In this document: piece after piece, positions 60,342-64,000 of the stretch
Position numbering within the stretch: position 1 is the stretch's first letter
Layout: each line of letters starts with the position of its first letter
Source of the DNA: Siphlonurus alternatus
Lineage: Eukaryota > Arthropoda > Insecta > Ephemeroptera > Siphlonuridae
DNA length: 64,000 nt
NCBI GenBank assembly: GCA_949825025.1
Contig: OX463779.1
Location: 33,552,203 to 33,616,202 of the forward strand
Reading direction: 5' to 3'
Notes under the pieces: model-generated
Databases searched by the model: none
Told to the model about the DNA's origin: nothing
Seen by the model: the letters and a program-made list of their open reading frames with translations, nothing else
Position numbers and translations under genes: made by a program

Positions 60342-61690
60342 TTACTATAACTGAACCTAAAACTATACAACACATTGCATATATATATATTATATAACCG
60401 TGGGAAAATTTAAGTATTTCCAAGTGTAATTATTGATTAATTGTGGCTTCTCAGGATGGTAGTGGTGCCACTGATGCCCCTGTCGTAAATTTTCGAGCCT
60501 GCATGCTTTGATCCTGTCATGCATATGCCAGCATAAGCGACAGTGTGGTGTTGAGGGTTATATATAGTTTATTAAGGCAGTGGCCATGTAATCGCAATAA
60601 CCGCCGGTTGCCCTCGGTCCAACATATTTTTGACACCCTGTGTTTACTCTGTAATAAAATACATAATAATTATCAAAGTTCCTCTGAATCATGATAGAAC
60701 TATATTATGAGCCTCTGAATAATTATAAAATCAGAGCATGAAGTAATTAAAATTCCATTCAAAACTCCCGCACATAATGTCTACTGAATTGAAAGCGTTG
60801 AAAGTTTGGCAACATTCATGATACAACTATGGGCAACATTGTTTTTTTAATATAAATTCAAGTAACCTTGGAATAAAATCAACACGTTCCCTTGTAAAAT
60901 TAAATTTTTAAAAACAATTAAATTATTATTTTAGTTGTTATTAGTAATCAATTGTAAAGATAAACATAAATAATTTTTCATATTTGAGACTAGCAGTCAT
61001 CAGTCAACGAGCACGGTGCGCAGGAAAGAGGGGAGTGGCTGCCATTTTGGAAACTCTGACAAATTGAGTTTATGCTGTTATACGTTTATTATTCCGTAAA
61101 CATTATCCGAAAGATAATAAACCAATGTCTCAATGGACCCATCGTCAATTATAACTCAAGTGTCACGCGATGACGAACAGTCAAACACTATATTAGCTGA
61201 AAAGGGTAAGTGAAGGGGCCGATGTTTGGGTTGTGAGTTTTGAGATCATTCCCAGACATAAACAGCTTTACCTATTCTTAGATCTCGATTTTTATAGTCG
61301 CTGGATGAAAAATTAAAAATTCTGATACATCATACTTGATCTCAGTTTCTCTTACTAATAATTTCAATTAAATTATGGTAGAATTAACGTACAGCCTTTA
61401 ACAAAGCAATGCAAAATCTGTATGTACGTAATACAGTACATTATGCATAAATACATATATACAAAATGCATACAGGGGGAGGTCAATTAAGAATTTATCC
61501 GCTGCCAGGTCATGTAATATGTATTGACGTTTATTTAATGGCGTATGTAGTTGGGTAAATAGGAAAGCATTGTTTATATTAATTTACAGTATTAGAATTT
61601 TATCTTTTAATATTTGTGAACTTAAAATTTTCAGTTAAGATTAAAGATTAAATAGCAGTGTGTACACATATAACATGCATACACCACTGC
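60342..61690. other. Gene-poor stretch with a possible promoter
   Basis: 60990-61130 is richer in CpG and has GGCTGCCATTTTGG, a YY1-like promoter word, upstream of the candidate first exon at 61133. The rest is AT-rich. Confidence 0.4.
61133..61206 (+). CDS. Candidate first coding exon of an unidentified gene
   Basis: ATG at 61133 opens a 24-codon frame beginning MDPSSIITQVSRDDEQSN. It ends at a strong donor (AAAAGG|GTAAGTG) with two bases left over. An upstream CpG-rich stretch with a GGCTGCCATTTTGG word would suit a promoter. No later exon was found in the remaining 2.8 kb, most of which is LINE sequence, so the rest of the gene would lie beyond the window. I do not recognise the peptide. 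Confidence 0.35.
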
Positions 61691-61696
61691 TTGCGG

Positions 61697-62335
61697 CTAT
61701 TGTGGGTATTCCACCACGGTGGCTCGCTTGCTTGCGGCTGACTCTCTCAGCCCCTCCCTGAACTCACCAACACTCCGAGCATCCACAAGCCCAGAGTCCA
61801 ACAAATTCCACTCCCTCACCGTTCTTCTCAAAAAGGAATACTTGCCCACATCATTTTTGCTTCTCCTATACTCCAACTTCCAATCATGGTCCCTCCTACC
61901 TTTATAACGCCCTTCCTCAGTACGATCGCTAAGCTCCTCCCAGCCCTTTTGGTTCCTAGTTATTTTATACATTGTTGTCAGTCTACTTTGCTTCCTCCTT
62001 TCCTCCAGATCCTCCCATCCCAGTTGCTCTATCATTTTGGTCACACTCTCTCTTCCCTTATAAATTTTGCTTTTATCACAGGTAAAGCTCCAGTTCCCCT
62101 TTTCTAGAACCCTTCTTGCTGCTCGTCTTTGTATCTTTTCCATCTCTTTCTTTCCTTTTGCTCTATACGGGTCCCACACATTACATCCATATTCCATTAT
62201 TGGTCTAATCAGAGACTTGTATGCTTTTTCTCTTACTGTCCTGCCTGCCCCCTTAAGATTCCTCATTACAAACTCAAGATTCCTTCTGCTCTTTGCCGTT
62301 ACATACCTAATATGTTCATCCCAATTAAGTTTGCA

Positions 62336-62339
<4 letters not shown>
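61697..62339 (-). mobile_element. LINE fragment, ORF2 C-terminal region
   Basis: An open frame from 62339 to the stop at 61697 encodes the region after the reverse transcriptase core of a non-LTR retrotransposon: NWDEHIRYVTAKSRRNLEFV, YKSLIRPIMEYGCNVWDPY, KIQRRAARRVL and NDVGKYSFLRRTVREWNLL. It is cut at its 5' end exactly where the ATT-repeat tail of another LINE begins. The catalytic YxDD box is absent. Confidence 0.88.
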
Positions 62340-62366
<27 letters not shown>

Positions 62367-64000
62367 TTTGTTTATTTGGGATAAATTACATTGTAGGGAA
62401 TAGGGAAAAAAAAATAAATAAATAATAGCAACAACATAATAACCCAAATTAGTGAATATAAAAGGCTAAGGAGCCTATACACATAGAGCGAACATTCACC
62501 ACACATCAGAAAAACTGCATCGTCAAAAATTGTATATATATATAAAAAATAAATATTTAACACATAAAAATTAATACATAAAACGTACAAGTCAATATCA
62601 CATGATAGAATCAGACAGGCAGAGGAAATCTTACATCTTCAGGTAATGCATTGTATGCCTTTACAACTCTAGGAAACAGGGAAGACAAGTACACTGCTTT
62701 GCCCCTAGGTGTAACTAAGGAGGTCTGGCTGCTACGCAGACCAGCCCTATGCTCCTTGACAGACACACGCTCAGGACCGAACACATTGAGATCATATCTT
62801 CCAGCTAAGCACTTATTGAAAAAGGACATATCAATTTTCTTCCACTGAGACTCTAAACTAGAAATATCACACTTTATGAGCCTCTGCACACTATCATCAC
62901 ACGATCTATCATATCTCCCGTATCCAAGAATGAAACGGGTTGCTCTACTTTGCACACGCTCCAGATTATGCATATTAGACTGAGTGGTTGGATGCCATGC
63001 TGGCGCACCGTATAACAGTAGAGGTCTCACAAGAGAATTATACAATGTTCTTTTTGCGCTTGGCATTCCACGACTAAACCCTCTTGTCAGCATGCCCAAA
63101 ACTTTGGTACCTTTTTTCCTAGCCACTTCAGTCTGGTAATTCCACTTCAAATCTACCTTTTTTCCTAGCCACTTCAGTCTGGTAATTCCACTTCAAATCA
63201 CTTGAAATGTTAACACCAAGCAATTTCAAAACATTATGTTGTGGAACAATTTCAGAATTTAACACATAAGGACCAACGATGGGAGCGTGAGACTTCGTCA
63301 AACGTATATGGACACTTTTAAAAGCATTTAACATCATATGATTAACACTGCACCATCTCTCAACAGATTTTAAATCCTCCTGGAGCTTCTCAGTATCCTC
63401 TTTACACTTCACAACTTTGTACAAGGTGCTGTCATCAACATATTGTGATATTGAAGAGGCAACAGAATTTGGAAGATCAAGCATAAACATTGTAAATAGC
63501 AAAGGTCCAATGACAGATCCCTGTGGAACTCCGGAGGTAACGTCAACACACTCAGACTCCATTCCCCCGAATACAACACGTTGACTTCTATTTGTGAGAA
63601 ATGATTTTATCCATGATAAAAGATTGCCACGAATCTTCAATGCCCAAATTTTATCACAAAGTCGATCGTGAGGAATGGCGTCGAATGCCCTGGCCCAGTC
63701 TAGAGATATAACATCAACTTGCTTGGCATCCTTATCATTAAGGCCAAAGTACCATTCATCAAAAACATGAGCTAACATTGTTACACATGACCTACCAGGT
63801 AGGAAGCCATGTTGATTATGGTTTAGCAAATTATTGTCCTTGAGATGGCACAAAATTGCATCAGATACTATACGCTCAAAGCTTTTTGATACCAAGGAAG
63901 TCAGAGATATGGGCCGGTAATTTTCAATGTCCTCCCTAGGGCCAGATTTGTACACAGGCACAACCCTAGCCTCCTTCCAAGCACTGGGAACTGAACCTTT
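62340..64000 (-). mobile_element. LINE with reverse transcriptase, frameshifted, runs off window
   Basis: Minus-strand ORF2 from beyond 64000 down to a stop at 62611, then a 3' untranslated region and an (ATT)n tail at 62340-62366. Reverse transcriptase motifs are clear: ENYRPISLTSLVSKSFERI, HGFLPGRSC, VISLDWARAFDAIPHDRL, SGVPQGSVIGPLLF and the catalytic SQYVDDSTLYK. The following thumb region continues through LLGVNISSDLKWNYQTEVAR. A 46-bp tandem duplication (63109-63154 and 63155-63200) shifts the frame, so the first part ends early at 63128 and the remainder (SLVRPLLLYGAPAWHPTTQS, ALPEDVRFPLPV) reads in another frame. This copy is therefore inactive. CR1/jockey-like affiliation is inference. 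Confidence 0.92.

Overview
This is nuclear DNA from an animal. It is AT-rich, its genes are split by GT-AG introns, and most of the sequence is transposable elements, tandem repeats and palindromes. Animal-type CWC22, Rab5 and Integrator subunit 4 sequences, plus many TATGCATAC-rich tracts, fit an early-branching marine invertebrate such as a sponge. That placement is inference. There is no bacterial operon structure and no CRISPR array.

Layout. 1-8.2 kb is gene-free and holds a 2.4 kb palindrome built of 131-bp units. 8.2-13.1 kb holds a 79-bp repeat and a 129-bp satellite split by a hAT element with an exact 8-bp target duplication. 13.4-15 kb has weakly supported exons on the minus strand. 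15351-18098 is a Foldback-type element with a perfect 9-bp target duplication. 19-21.7 kb has two more tandem repeats. 22.5-24.7 kb is a broken, intron-containing copy of INTS4.

28025-41790 is a complete ten-exon CWC22 gene (787 aa), whose introns hold LINE fragments and at least five palindromic elements. 42509-42849 is a tRNA-derived SINE with a 10-bp target duplication. 44938-49670 is an apparently intact Tc1/mariner-group transposon with 25-bp inverted ends, a TA target duplication and a four-exon transposase gene (726 aa) with a DD81-82E catalytic spacing. 52116-55757 is a complete three-exon Rab5 gene (215 aa). 61.1 kb may hold the first coding exon of another gene. 61.7-64 kb is two LINE copies on the minus strand, one running off the window.

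The host genes are housekeeping: CWC22 acts in splicing and Rab5 in early endosome traffic, with no functional link between them. The most unusual content is the range of inverted-repeat elements: one 9-bp-TSD Foldback element, one large palindrome without a clear TSD, a group at TTAA sites, a group at TA sites, and one hairpin carrying a tRNA T-arm in its loop. Exon structures were inferred by hand from splice sites, reading phase and remembered homologues; no alignment was run.
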